64,000 bases of DNA from Streptomyces prunicolor NBRC 13075 (GTDB taxonomy: Bacteria > Actinomycetota > Actinomycetes > Streptomycetales > Streptomycetaceae), in NCBI RefSeq assembly GCF_000367365.1, contig NZ_BARF01000085.1, positions 124,001 to 188,000 of the forward strand, in the 5' to 3' direction. A program made the position numbers and the translations under genes. This document shows, piece by piece, positions 50,126 through 59,955 of the stretch. A model generated the notes under the pieces. That model was not told where the DNA came from and did not search any database. It worked only from the letters and a program-made list of their open reading frames with translations. Every line of letters starts with the position of its first letter. Within the stretch, counting starts at the first letter, position 1.

Positions 50126-50761
50126 ATGAAGCTCACCAAGAATGCGCACGCCTGCATCCGTCTGGAAAAGGACGGCCGGTCGCTCGTCATCGACCCGGGC
50201 ACCTTCAACGAGGAGGACGCCGCGGTCGGCGCGGACGCGATCCTGGTCACCCACGAGCACCTCGACCACTTCAACGAGGACCGGCTGCGGGCCGGCCTGG
50301 AGGCCAACCCGGCCGCCGAGATCTGGACCCTGAAGTCGGTCGCGGACCAGCTCTCCGCCGCGTTCCCGGGCCGCGTGCACACCGTCGGCCACGGCGACAC
50401 CTTCACGGCGGCGGGCTTCGACGTCCAGGTGCACGGCGAACTGCACGCCGTGATCCACCCGGACATCCCGCGCATCACCAACATCGGCTTCCTCGTCGAC
50501 GACGGCCGCGTCTTCCACCCGGGCGACGCACTCACCGTCCCCGACCACACCGTAGAGACGCTGATGCTCCCGGTCATGGCCCCCTGGAGCAAGATCTCCG
50601 AGGTCATCGACTACGTCCGCGAGCTCAAACCGCAGCGCGCCTACGACATCCACGACGCCCTGCTCACCGACCTCGCCCGCCCGATCTACGACATGCAGAT
50701 CGGCGCGCTCGGCGGCGCGGAGCACCTGCGGCTGGCGCCCGGTGAGGCGGCGGACCTGTGA
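50126..50761 (+). CDS. MBL fold metallo-hydrolase (UlaG-like)
   Basis: A 211-aa metallo-beta-lactamase-fold protein. Metal motif THEHLDHFNEDRL (HxHxDH), later HPGDALTVPDHTVETLMLPV and a C-terminal YDIHDALLTDLARPIY histidine are present. These features fit the UlaG-like/small MBL hydrolases; the substrate is unknown. ATG 50126 has CAGGATGG upstream. It follows pcaDC by about 90 bases. Confidence 0.87.
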   Translation: MKLTKNAHACIRLEKDGRSLVIDPGTFNEEDAAVGADAILVTHEHLDHFNEDRLRAGLEANPAAEIWTLKSVADQLSAAFPGRVHTVGHGDTFTAAGFDVQVHGELHAVIHPDIPRITNIGFLVDDGRVFHPGDALTVPDHTVETLMLPVMAPWSKISEVIDYVRELKPQRAYDIHDALLTDLARPIYDMQIGALGGAEHLRLAPGEAADL

Positions 50762-50791
50762 GTGTCAGACCCGCCCGGTAGGTTGTGAGGC

Positions 50792-51571
50792 ATGCGCATC
50801 GCGACCTGGAACGTGAACTCGATCACCGCCCGTCTGCCGAGGCTCCTGGCCTGGCTGGAGAGCAGCGGCACCGACGTGCTGTGCCTCCAGGAGGCCAAGC
50901 TGGCCGAGGCGCAGTTCCCGTTCGACGAGCTGCGCGAGGCGGGCTACGAGGCGGCGGTCAACGCGACCGGGCGGTGGAACGGGGTGGCGGTGCTCTCCCG
51001 GGCCGGACTCGACGACGTGGTCAAGGGCTTCCCCGGGGACCCCGGTTACGACGGCGTCCAGGAGCCCCGCGCCGTCGCGGCGACCTGCGGCCCGGTCCGC
51101 GTCTGGTCGGTGTACGTGCCGAACGGCCGCGAGGTGGACCACCCCCACTACGCGTACAAGCTCCAGTGGTTCGACGCACTCAAGGCGGCCGTCGCGGACG
51201 ACGCGCAGGGCAGCCGACCGTTCGCGGTGCTCGGCGACTACAACGTGGCGCCGACGGACGACGACGTCTTCGACGTCGCCGCTTTCGAGGGCCTCACCCA
51301 CGTCACCCCGGCCGAGCGCGCCGCCCTGGCCGCCCTGCGTGACGCGGGCCTGTCCGACGTGGTCCCGCGCCCCCTCAAGTACGACCAGCCGTACACGTAC
51401 TGGGACTACCGCCAGCTCGCCTTCCCGAAGAACCGCGGCATGCGCATCGACCTGGTCTACGGCAACGAGCCGTTCGCGAAGGCCGTCACCGACTCCTACG
51501 TCGACCGCGAGGAGCGCAAGGGCAAGGGCGCCTCGGACCACGCGCCGGTGGTCGTGGACCTGGACGTCTGA
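50792..51571 (+). CDS. xth: Exodeoxyribonuclease III
   Basis: A 259-aa AP endonuclease/3'-5' exonuclease of the endonuclease-exonuclease-phosphatase fold, for base-excision repair. Motifs: MRIATWNVNSITARLPRLL, VLCLQEAKLAEAQFP (catalytic Glu), VYVPNGREVD, AVLGDYNVAPTDDDVFD (Asp/Asn), RIDLVYGNEPFAKA and the terminal SDHAPVVVDLDV (Asp-His). TAGGTT ends about eight bases before the ATG and GTGAGG could act as a ribosome site. Confidence 0.93.
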   Translation: MRIATWNVNSITARLPRLLAWLESSGTDVLCLQEAKLAEAQFPFDELREAGYEAAVNATGRWNGVAVLSRAGLDDVVKGFPGDPGYDGVQEPRAVAATCGPVRVWSVYVPNGREVDHPHYAYKLQWFDALKAAVADDAQGSRPFAVLGDYNVAPTDDDVFDVAAFEGLTHVTPAERAALAALRDAGLSDVVPRPLKYDQPYTYWDYRQLAFPKNRGMRIDLVYGNEPFAKAVTDSYVDREERKGKGASDHAPVVVDLDV

Positions 51572-51832
51572 CCCGACGAGCCCCGCCCGCCGCTCAGCGC
51601 GGGGACGCGAACCACCGCACCACGGCGCCGGTTCGGGCCCGCCCGTCCAGCTCGTCCCGCCCCAACTGCCGCCCGAGCCCACGCCCCGTCCTCGTCGCCC
51701 CTCGACTCGGCGGTCACCGTCCGGCCAACCCGCCCTCGGCAGAAGGACTTTCCCCCTCCCACGACCGAGTGCTGACACGCCACCGGCGACGCCCTGTGGT
51801 GCGTACGGCGGTGCGAATGACACGCTAGACGG

Positions 51833-52240
51833 ATGAACATCCCTTTCCTGGGCGACCGGGGCGAGAAGCACCGTACTCACGACCCCGAGGGCATCGCCGA
51901 GCTGCTGTCCGAGTGCCAACTGCTCCGCGCCCTCGCGGCCCGGGAAGGCATCCAACTCGACGACTCCGTAAGCTCGTTGGAGGCGCTCGACCAACTGGTG
52001 CCACGCTGGCGGGACGACGAGGAGACCCTGTCCTGGCTCGGTAACGACGCCGGTCTGTATCTGGGGACCGTGATCGTGCGCACCGTGCCGGGCGCCGCCT
52101 GGGAGATCTGGGAGAGCGGCCAGCCTGTCGTACGGCTCGACTCCGGGCGTGAGTTCGACGTCGTGGCCTCCGGTCATGAGTGGGCGGCCAGCGGTGTGCC
52201 CGAGCTCTCGCAGGTGTACGCCGAGGTCGCCGAAGAGTAA
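51833..52240 (+). CDS. DUF6278-like protein
   Basis: A 135-aa acidic soluble protein: GIAELLSECQLLRALAAREG, VPRWRDDEETLSWLGNDAGL, YLGTVIVRTVPGAAWEIWES and VASGHEWAASGVPELSQVYA. Many Streptomyces genomes carry it next to glutamate-transporter genes; I recall it as DUF6278, with moderate certainty. ATG 51833. It lies 112 bases upstream of gluA and may have its own promoter; function unknown. Confidence 0.65.
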   Translation: MNIPFLGDRGEKHRTHDPEGIAELLSECQLLRALAAREGIQLDDSVSSLEALDQLVPRWRDDEETLSWLGNDAGLYLGTVIVRTVPGAAWEIWESGQPVVRLDSGREFDVVASGHEWAASGVPELSQVYAEVAEE

Positions 52241-52352
52241 GAGCGGCGTAAATACGGCTAATGCCCGAAAAGTGCGTGTCGTGCGTTAACTCCACTCTTG
52301 TGTCGATAGTTTGCGGCGACCACGACACAGCTGAGAGTGAGTAGGGCTGGGC

Positions 52353-53096
<744 letters not shown>

Positions 53097-53113
53097 GCGG
53101 GGGAGTGCGATCC

Positions 53114-54025
53114 ATGTCCCGTACCACCCGTGTGTCGTTCGCCGTCGTCACGCTCGCCGTGCTGCTCGCGAGCGCCTGCGGCAAGGAGGGCAGCCCGCCC
53201 GTCAAGGGCCCGGCCGCCGAGAAACTCCCCAACTACCAAGTCGCGCAAGGCTTTCAGCTCCCCGACTCCAAGACCTGGGAACGGGCCAGGAAGCGCGGCC
53301 ACTTCACCGTCGGCGCCAAGGAGGACCAGCCCTACCTCGGCGAGAAGGACCCGGCGACGGGCACCTACTCCGGCTTCGACATCGAGATCGCCAAGATGAT
53401 GTCGGCCTCCCTCGGCTTCGCCCCGAAGACCGTCCGCTTCAGGACGATCGCCTCCGCCAACCGCGAAACCGCCCTGCAGAACGGCCAGATCGACTACTAC
53501 GTCGGCACCTACACCATCAACGACATGCGCAAGAAGCTCGTCGGCTTCGCCGGTCCCTACTACATGGCCGGTCAGTCGCTCCTCGTCCGCGCCGACGAGA
53601 ACGACATCCACGGCCCGCAGGACCTCGCCGGCAAACGCGTCTGCTCGGCGGCCGGCTCCACGCCGTACCAGCGCATCAAGGACGACTATCCGAAGGCCCA
53701 ACTCGTCGCCTACGACACGTACTCGGTCTGTGTCGACAACCTGCTCACCTATCAGGTCGACGCCGTCACCACGGACGACGCGATCCTCATCGGCTACGCG
53801 GCGAAGGTCCCCGACCAGCTCAAGGTCGTCGGCAAGCCCTTCTCGAAGGAGCCGTACGGCATCGGAGTCCCGCACGGCGACAACGCCCTGCGGTTCGCCC
53901 TCGACGACGCGTTGGAGGCCCGTGAGAAGAACGGCGACTGGAAGAAGGCGTACGAGGCGACGCTCGGCCTGTCCGGAGTGCCCGCGCCCACCCCGCCCGC
54001 GATCGACCGCTACCCGGCGAGCTGA
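53114..54025 (+). CDS. gluB: Glutamate-binding lipoprotein
   Basis: A 303-aa solute-binding lipoprotein. The signal has lipobox LASAC (cysteine at about residue 22). The mature SBP_bac_3 domain has the ligand-binding start HFTVGAKEDQPYLGEKDPATG, GFDIEIAKMMSASLGF, IDYYVGTYTINDMRKKLVGF and PYGIGVPHGDNALRFALDDA. ATG 53114 was chosen for GGGGGAG nine bases upstream. It delivers glutamate to the GluC/GluD permease. Confidence 0.92.
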   Translation: MSRTTRVSFAVVTLAVLLASACGKEGSPPVKGPAAEKLPNYQVAQGFQLPDSKTWERARKRGHFTVGAKEDQPYLGEKDPATGTYSGFDIEIAKMMSASLGFAPKTVRFRTIASANRETALQNGQIDYYVGTYTINDMRKKLVGFAGPYYMAGQSLLVRADENDIHGPQDLAGKRVCSAAGSTPYQRIKDDYPKAQLVAYDTYSVCVDNLLTYQVDAVTTDDAILIGYAAKVPDQLKVVGKPFSKEPYGIGVPHGDNALRFALDDALEAREKNGDWKKAYEATLGLSGVPAPTPPAIDRYPAS

Positions 54026-54036
54026 GGGAGGCAGAC

Positions 54037-54681
54037 GTGAACGTACTGACAGACAACTTCTCGACCTTCGGCGACGGCTTCCTCGGCACCGTCGAACTCA
54101 CCGTCTACGCCTCGGTGTTGGCGCTCGTCCTCGGCTTCCTCATGGCCTCCTTCCGGGTCGCCCCGGTCGGCTCGCTGCGGGTTTTCGGCACGGTGTGGGT
54201 GACCGTGCTGCGCAACACCCCGCTCACCCTGCTGTTCTTCGCGGTGCTGCTCGGCCTGCCGCGGTTCGGACTCGTGCTGCCCTTCAAGGTGTTCGCGGTC
54301 CTCGCGCTCGGCTGCTACACCTCGGCGTTCATCTGCGAGGCGCTGCGCGCCGGCATCAACACCGTGCCCAGGGGACAGGGGGAGGCGGCCCGCAGCCTCG
54401 GCATGTCCTTCGGGCAGAGCCTCGGCCTCGTCGTGCTGCCCCAAGCGTTCCGCTCGGTGATCCCACCGGTCGGCTCCGCCCTCATCGCCCTCGCAAAGAA
54501 CTCGGCGATCGCCGGCGCGTTCAGCGTCACCGAACTCCTCGGCACCTACCGGACGTTGAGCGAACTCGGCTACAACATCGTCTGGACGTTCGTCTGGATC
54601 GCCGTCGGCTACCTGATCATCACCCTCGCCATCAGCGCGCTGTTCAACGCGCTGGAGCGGAAGTGGGGAGTCGCCCGATGA
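54037..54681 (+). CDS. gluC: Glutamate ABC transporter permease GluC
   Basis: A 214-aa membrane protein of the HisM type with about five helices. The EAA-loop is CEALRAGINTVPRGQGEAARS-like, followed by LGMSFGQSLGLVVLPQAFR. GTG 54037 follows a GAGGGAGG ribosome site and lies 11 bases after gluB. It pairs with GluD in the transport pore. Confidence 0.9.
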   Translation: MNVLTDNFSTFGDGFLGTVELTVYASVLALVLGFLMASFRVAPVGSLRVFGTVWVTVLRNTPLTLLFFAVLLGLPRFGLVLPFKVFAVLALGCYTSAFICEALRAGINTVPRGQGEAARSLGMSFGQSLGLVVLPQAFRSVIPPVGSALIALAKNSAIAGAFSVTELLGTYRTLSELGYNIVWTFVWIAVGYLIITLAISALFNALERKWGVAR

Positions 54682-55535
54682 CCACCGCCAACGCCCTCTA
54701 CGACGTCCCCGGCCCCAAGACCCGTAAACGGCACCGCCTTTACGGCATCGCGTCCACGGTCGTCATCCTCGCGCTGCTCGGCTGGATCCTCTATCTCCTG
54801 TTCGACACCGACCAGTTCACGTACACGAAGTGGATGCCCTTCGAATACAAGGGAATTCAGGAACTGCTGCTGCGCGGCCTCGGCAACACGCTCAAGGCCT
54901 TCGGGCTGGCAGCCGTACTGTCACTGGCACTTGGCACCCTGCTCGCCGTGGGACGCCTCTCGGACCACCGTCCCGTGCGCTGGCTGTCCACGGTCGTCGT
55001 GGAGTTCTTCCGCGCCATGCCCGTCCTCGTGATGATCTTCTTCATCTTCGTGGCGCTCAAGGTGCAGCCGCTGCCCGCACTCGTCGTGGGCCTGACCCTC
55101 TACAACGGCTCGGTGCTCGCCGAGGTGTTCCGCTCCGGCGTCAACAGCGTCGAACGCGGCCAGCGGGAGGCCGCGTTCGCGCTAGGCATGCGCAAGGTCC
55201 ACGTCATGTCGTACGTCCTCGTGCCGCAGGCCGTACGGGCCATGTTGCCCGCGATCATCAGCCAGTTGGTGGTCGCGCTGAAGGACACCTCGCTGGGCTA
55301 TCTGATCACCTATGAGGAGTTTCTCCATGCCGGGAAGCTCATCGCCTCGAACCTCGACTACGATTTGCCGTTCATCCCCGTGGTGATGGTGATCTCGCCG
55401 ATCTACATCGGGATGTGCATGCTGCTCTCGTGGTTCGCCGGATGGGTGTCCCGTCGGGAGCAGCGCAGTCCCAAGACCGGGGCCGTGGATGTGGCCCCGG
55501 CGGAACCAGGGACGCTGCTGCCGCGGGTGCAGTAG
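54678..55535 (+). CDS. gluD: Glutamate ABC transporter permease GluD
   Basis: A 285-aa membrane permease, longer at the N-terminus than GluC (an extra helix near residues 24-43). The EAA-loop reads EVFRSGVNSVERGQREAAFA, then LGMRKVHVMSYVLVPQAVR. ATG 54678 overlaps the gluC stop by 4 bases. A short polar tail follows the last helix. It converges on the CocE-type gene, 37 bases away. Confidence 0.9.
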   Translation: MTTANALYDVPGPKTRKRHRLYGIASTVVILALLGWILYLLFDTDQFTYTKWMPFEYKGIQELLLRGLGNTLKAFGLAAVLSLALGTLLAVGRLSDHRPVRWLSTVVVEFFRAMPVLVMIFFIFVALKVQPLPALVVGLTLYNGSVLAEVFRSGVNSVERGQREAAFALGMRKVHVMSYVLVPQAVRAMLPAIISQLVVALKDTSLGYLITYEEFLHAGKLIASNLDYDLPFIPVVMVISPIYIGMCMLLSWFAGWVSRREQRSPKTGAVDVAPAEPGTLLPRVQ

Positions 55536-55572
55536 TCGAGAGGGCACTTGCCCGGCCGGCAGCAGCCGGAGA

Positions 55573-57141
55573 TCACTGCTCGCGGAGCGGGATCGACACG
55601 TACGACGGGTCGTTCGCCGGCGAGGAGAAGGTCAGCTGCGCGCCGGACGGGTTGTGCTCGATGTAGAGCGGGTCGACCGTGTCGACGACCAGGGCGAGAT
55701 GATGCCCTGCCGGGACGTCGTAGGCCGTGGAGAACAACTCCAGGTCCACACCGAACGGCTGGCCGGGCTGCTGCCCGTGCCAGGTGTACGGCGCGTTGCT
55801 GACCAGCTTGCCGAGGCCGAGCGGGCCCACGTCGTAGAGGTACGCGACGAGGGTGCCGCTCTCCTTGGTGTCCGTGACCGTGGTGTGCAACTTCACCGTC
55901 CCGCGCACCTGTTGGGCACTCGCGTACTTCCCCGACTGCCATACGGCGGCCCAGCGGCGCGGCAGCAGCGGGATCGACGCGACCGGGGGCACCTGCGCGA
56001 CCTGGTCGAGGATGCTGGACAGGAAGACGATCCCGCCGTCCGCGCCCGAGTCGACGTTGGTGTGGATGGTGGTCGTGCCCGCGAGGTCGATCTTCTTCCG
56101 CGTCGCGCCGACCGACTTCCAGTCCGGATAGCCCTCGTAGCCGCCCGTGGAACGGGACTTGAGCTCCACGGGCTGCTCGCGGTTGATCCCGTTGTCCGTG
56201 CCCTTGAGGTAGTGGTCGAACCAGCGCTCGGTGTCCGTCCACACGTCGTTGGGCAGCCCCAACAGTCCGGTCAGCTCGGCGGTGGCGTGGTCGCCGGGGC
56301 GGAGTTCGAGCCGCTTGGGACCGCTCAACTTGCCGTAGAAGTCGGCGATTTGGTTGGGCGGGAAGATCGTGTCGCCCCAGGCGTTGGCGAGCATGATCGC
56401 CGCGCCGTTCTTGTTGATCTGGTCGACATAGGTCGAAGCCGAGCGCACCTTCCCCCAGTTGATCATCTCCTGTTCCTTGGACAGGTCGGAGGCGAAGAAG
56501 TCCTTGAAGACCTGGCTCGTCTCCGCGCTCGGGCGGCCGGTGACGAGGCCGACGCCGTCCAGCAGGGCGGTCGCCTGGGAGTGTTCGGTACGGCCCGAGT
56601 AGATCGAGTCGATCAGGTCCGCCCAGCCGCTCAGCGAGGCAACTGCCTTGATCCGCTTGTCGTGTGCGGCCGCGAGCAGGCTGATTCCGGCGCCGTACGA
56701 CACGCCCGCCATGCCGATGTGCCGTACGTCGGACGGGGTGTTGGCGAGCGCCCAGTCGATCACCTTGGAGGCGTCGGCCACGTCCTTCGGGCCCGCCACC
56801 TCTATCCCGCCGCCGGACTGCCAGAAGCCGCGGACGTTGTAACTCACCACGACATAGCCGGAGTTCGCGAGCTTCTCGGCCTGGGCCAGGTACTGGACCT
56901 GGGGGAATCCCCAGGCCGTTGGCATGACGAGCAGCGGGTAGCTGTGCGAGCCGTCCGCGCCCGCGGGCGTGACGACGTTCGCCGCGAGCTTCGTACCGCC
57001 GTCGCCGGTGATGTCGACGAAGCGGACGCCGTTCGTGGCGGCCTGGGCCGCGGGAGCGAGCCCGAGGACGCCTCCGGCGATCAGGGTCGCGGAGACGGCG
57101 CCCACGGCGGTCGTACGCAGGGCCTGGCGACGGTTTCGCAC
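55573..57141 (-). CDS. Secreted CocE/NonD-type (S15) hydrolase
   Basis: A 522-aa exported serine hydrolase. The N-terminal signal (about 1-35, ending PAAQAA) has twin arginines (MRNRRQALRTTAVGAV), so Tat or Sec export is possible. The alpha/beta hydrolase core holds the nucleophile elbow MAGVSYGAGISLLAAA and a late acid/His pair in NAWGDTIFPPNQI and ELRPGDHATAELTG. A C-terminal jelly-roll domain follows, as in X-Pro dipeptidyl-peptidases (VRGTVKLHTTVTDTKESGTL, VAGHHLALVVD-like PAGHHLALVVDTVDPLYI). Substrate: Xaa-Pro peptides or esters. GTG start with AGGAG at about six bases. Confidence 0.87.
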   Translation of the reverse strand: MRNRRQALRTTAVGAVSATLIAGGVLGLAPAAQAATNGVRFVDITGDGGTKLAANVVTPAGADGSHSYPLLVMPTAWGFPQVQYLAQAEKLANSGYVVVSYNVRGFWQSGGGIEVAGPKDVADASKVIDWALANTPSDVRHIGMAGVSYGAGISLLAAAHDKRIKAVASLSGWADLIDSIYSGRTEHSQATALLDGVGLVTGRPSAETSQVFKDFFASDLSKEQEMINWGKVRSASTYVDQINKNGAAIMLANAWGDTIFPPNQIADFYGKLSGPKRLELRPGDHATAELTGLLGLPNDVWTDTERWFDHYLKGTDNGINREQPVELKSRSTGGYEGYPDWKSVGATRKKIDLAGTTTIHTNVDSGADGGIVFLSSILDQVAQVPPVASIPLLPRRWAAVWQSGKYASAQQVRGTVKLHTTVTDTKESGTLVAYLYDVGPLGLGKLVSNAPYTWHGQQPGQPFGVDLELFSTAYDVPAGHHLALVVDTVDPLYIEHNPSGAQLTFSSPANDPSYVSIPLREQ

Positions 57142-57211
57142 GGGTCACTCCTCACACGTGTCAATGCAAAGTGACCCGACGGTAACCGGGATTCCCTACC
57201 TTGGGTAACCC

Positions 57212-57234
57212 GCCAGTAAGTTACGTGCCAGTAA
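57212..57234. promoter_or_regulatory. Direct repeat GCCAGTAA-N7-GCCAGTAA upstream of the secreted hydrolase
   Basis: Two identical 8-base units 15 bases apart, preceded by two GGTAAC-type boxes (57180-57211). They lie in the 116-bp gap between the hydrolase start and the 3' end of the next gene, at a spacing suited to a regulator bound on one DNA face. Confidence 0.4.
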
Positions 57235-57257
57235 AGATTGTTGACGTGTGTGCGAAC

Positions 57258-58013
57258 TCAGGTGGCGCGGTGTGAACTGCGTGGAGCCGGTGCAGGCAGC
57301 GGGGTCTCCGCGGCCCGTGTGACGTCCGCGACCAGCTCCACCACATCCGGGCCGTACGCCTGCGAGTTGACCACCTTCAGCAGCAGGACGAAGGTGTTGC
57401 CGCCGTGTTTGCGGGCCAACTTCTCATGGTTGCGGGCGAGATAGCGGGACGCCGCCTGGTTGGTGATCGCGCGCTGGCCGCAGAAGAGGAACACCGGCCG
57501 TGCGCCGCCCAGTTGGCCGGCGGTGAGGCGGGCGAGGAGGACGTACTCGCCCTTGCCGGGCTCAAGTCGGTAGCGCTCGCTGCCTATTTGGAACGCGCCC
57601 CGGTCCGGCCCGGGCTCGGCGTCGATGTTGACGCGGATGCCGGGCAGCAGGGACGCCAGATGCGCGGCCATCCGGCGGTTGGAGGCCGGGCCGCCCACAC
57701 AGAACTCGGTGCGCTCGCCGAAGCCCTGCTGGGCCGCGTCGTGCGCGACGACCTGGGCGTGCGCGTTGCAGTCCTTGATCAGGGCGGCGAGTTCGAGGAG
57801 CGCGAACACGTCGTGCCGCATCACCGTGAGTTCCGGGCCGCCCGCCTCGCGGTTCACCACGAGCAGCGACTCGGAGTTGTCGGGCAGCCCGAAGAACGCC
57901 TGCTTGCGCCGGAGTTTGCGCCGCCACAGATAGGTGCGGGCGAGCCAGCCGAGCGCGGCGCTGATGCCGGCGGCGGCCACGCCCAGAACGATGTTGCGCA
58001 CGTCGTCATTCAT
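57258..58013 (-). CDS. Hypothetical membrane-anchored protein
   Basis: A 251-aa protein with a single N-terminal helix (IVLGVAAAGISAALGWLART, residues 7-26) and then a basic segment (LWRRKLRRKQAFFGLPDN), suggesting a cytosolic body anchored in the membrane. The body (LLVVNREAGGPELTVMRHDV, TEFCVGGPASNRRMAAHLAS, ARPVFLFCGQRAITNQAASR, HGGNTFVLLLKVVNSQAYGP) is soluble, with a GG-P-xSNRR motif. I do not recognise the family. ATG 58013 faces ggt across 142 bases. Confidence 0.75.
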   Translation of the reverse strand: MNDDVRNIVLGVAAAGISAALGWLARTYLWRRKLRRKQAFFGLPDNSESLLVVNREAGGPELTVMRHDVFALLELAALIKDCNAHAQVVAHDAAQQGFGERTEFCVGGPASNRRMAAHLASLLPGIRVNIDAEPGPDRGAFQIGSERYRLEPGKGEYVLLARLTAGQLGGARPVFLFCGQRAITNQAASRYLARNHEKLARKHGGNTFVLLLKVVNSQAYGPDVVELVADVTRAAETPLPAPAPRSSHRAT

Positions 58014-58155
58014 GGGCGCGCATGTTAGCGGCCCAGCATGGCTGGTACGTACCGGTGTTCGACGTATGGCACTCGTGTGACAGTGGCGCGAGGTGGTCTG
58101 TTGGGGTCATGGCAATGTGGCTACGCTGCGCGGACGGTCCCGACTGGAGGTACGG

Positions 58156-59955
58156 ATGCGTCGCCCTGTGGCACGGAAACTGTCGGTCCTGGCGGTCTCG
58201 GCCGCCGTCGTGTCGGTCGGGGCAGCGGCCCCGCCGGCGGCAACGAGCAGCACACCGACGAAGGTTCCGGTCGCCGTCGGCTACGGCGGTGCCGTGGCGA
58301 GCGTCGACGCGGACGCCACCGCCGCCGGTATCGAGGTCCTGAAGAAGGGCGGCAACGCGGTCGACGCGGCCGTCGCCACCGCCGCCGCGCTCGGCGTCAC
58401 CGAGCCCTACTCCTCCGGCATCGGCGGAGGCGGCTACTTCGTCTACTACGACGCCAAGTCCCGTACCGTGCACACCATCGACGGCCGTGAGACCGCGCCG
58501 CTGACCGCCGACTCCAACCTCTTCGTGGAGAACGGCAAGGCCCTCGCCTTCGCCGACGCCGTCAGCAGCGGCCTCAGCGTCGGCACCCCGGGCTCGCCCG
58601 CCACCTGGCAGACGGCACTCGACCAGTGGGGCAGCAGGAAGCTCGGCATGGTGCTCAAGCCCGCCGAGCGGATCGCCAGCGACGGCTTCACGGTCGACGA
58701 CACCTTCCGCAGCCAGACCGCGGCCAACGAGACCCGCTTCCGCTACTTCCCCGACACCGCCAAGCTGTTCCTGCCGGGCGGCTCGCTCCCGGTCGTCGGC
58801 TCCACCTTCAAGAACCCCGAACTCGCCAAGACCTACCAGGAGTTGGGGAAGAAGGGGGTCGGTGCGATCTACCACGGCGACCTCGGCAAGGACATCCTCG
58901 CCACGGTGAACAGCCCCAAGGTGGAGGCCAGTTCCGGCTGGAACGCCCGCCCCGGCAAGCTGTCCGCCAAGGACCTCGCGGCCTACCGCGCAAAGCTCCA
59001 GGCGCCCACGAAGACCTCGTACCGGGGACTCGGTGTCTACTCCATCGCGCCCTCCTCCTCCGGTGGCACGACCGTCGGCGAGGCGCTCAACATCCTTGAG
59101 AAGACGGACCTTTCGAAGGCGAGCGAGGTCCAGTACCTGCACCACTACATCGAGGCCAGCCGGATCGCGTTCGCGGACCGGGGGCGCTGGGTCGGCGACC
59201 CCGCCTTCGAGGACGTACCGACGAAGGAACTCCTCTCGCAGAAGTTCGCCGACTCGCGTGCCTGCCTCATCAAGGACGACGCGGTGCTCACCAGCCCACT
59301 GGCGCCCGCCGACCCGCGCAACCCGACGGCCTGCACCGCCGCGGGCACGGCTGCCCCGACGACCTACGAGGGCGAGAACACCACGCACCTCACCGTCGCC
59401 GACAAGTGGGGCAACGTCGTCTCCTACACGCTCACCATCGAGCAGACCGGCGGCAGCGCGATGACCGTGCCCGGCCGTGGGTTCCTGCTCAACAACGAGC
59501 TGACCGACTTCTCCTTCACCCCGGCCAACCCGGCCGTCCACGACCCGAACCTGCCGGGCCCGGGCAAGCGCCCGCGCTCGTCGATCTCGCCGACGATCGT
59601 CCTCGACAAGCACAACAAGCCGGTCGTGGCGCTCGGTTCACCCGGTGGCGCGACCATCATCACCACTGTGCTCCAGACACTCACCGAGTTCCTCGACCGG
59701 GGGCTCCCGCTGGTGGACGCGATCGCGGCGCCTCGTGCCAGCCAGCGCAACGCGGCCAACACGGAACTCGAACCCGCGCTGTACAACGGCGACTTGAAGA
59801 CCCAGCTGCAGGCCATCGGGCATTCGTTCACTCTCAACCCGGAGATCGGCGCGGCGACCGGTGTGCAACGGCTCCCGAACGGGGAGTGGTTGGCCGCCGC
59901 CGAGAAGGTACGGCGGGGCGGCGGGTCGGCGGCAGTCGTCAACCCGGCGCCGTAG
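58156..59955 (+). CDS. ggt: Gamma-glutamyltransferase
   Basis: A 599-aa exported enzyme that cleaves or transfers the gamma-glutamyl group of glutathione-like peptides. A signal peptide (1-34, cleaved near AAAPPA) precedes the large subunit: DATAAGIEVLKKGGNAVDAA, SSGIGGGGYFVYYD, IDGRETAP. The autocatalytic site ENTTHLTVADKWGNVVSYT places the small-subunit Thr at residue 409. The small subunit contains MTVPGRGFLLNNELTDFSF and RSSISPTIV. ATG 58156 has GGAGG six bases upstream. It overlaps the 3' end of the convergent Clp gene by 17 bases. Confidence 0.93.
   Translation: MRRPVARKLSVLAVSAAVVSVGAAAPPAATSSTPTKVPVAVGYGGAVASVDADATAAGIEVLKKGGNAVDAAVATAAALGVTEPYSSGIGGGGYFVYYDAKSRTVHTIDGRETAPLTADSNLFVENGKALAFADAVSSGLSVGTPGSPATWQTALDQWGSRKLGMVLKPAERIASDGFTVDDTFRSQTAANETRFRYFPDTAKLFLPGGSLPVVGSTFKNPELAKTYQELGKKGVGAIYHGDLGKDILATVNSPKVEASSGWNARPGKLSAKDLAAYRAKLQAPTKTSYRGLGVYSIAPSSSGGTTVGEALNILEKTDLSKASEVQYLHHYIEASRIAFADRGRWVGDPAFEDVPTKELLSQKFADSRACLIKDDAVLTSPLAPADPRNPTACTAAGTAAPTTYEGENTTHLTVADKWGNVVSYTLTIEQTGGSAMTVPGRGFLLNNELTDFSFTPANPAVHDPNLPGPGKRPRSSISPTIVLDKHNKPVVALGSPGGATIITTVLQTLTEFLDRGLPLVDAIAAPRASQRNAANTELEPALYNGDLKTQLQAIGHSFTLNPEIGAATGVQRLPNGEWLAAAEKVRRGGGSAAVVNPAP

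Noticed and set aside
51572..51832. Possible gene between xth and the DUF6278-like gene
   Set aside because: Open frames there are short, Arg/Pro-rich shadows without a ribosome site.
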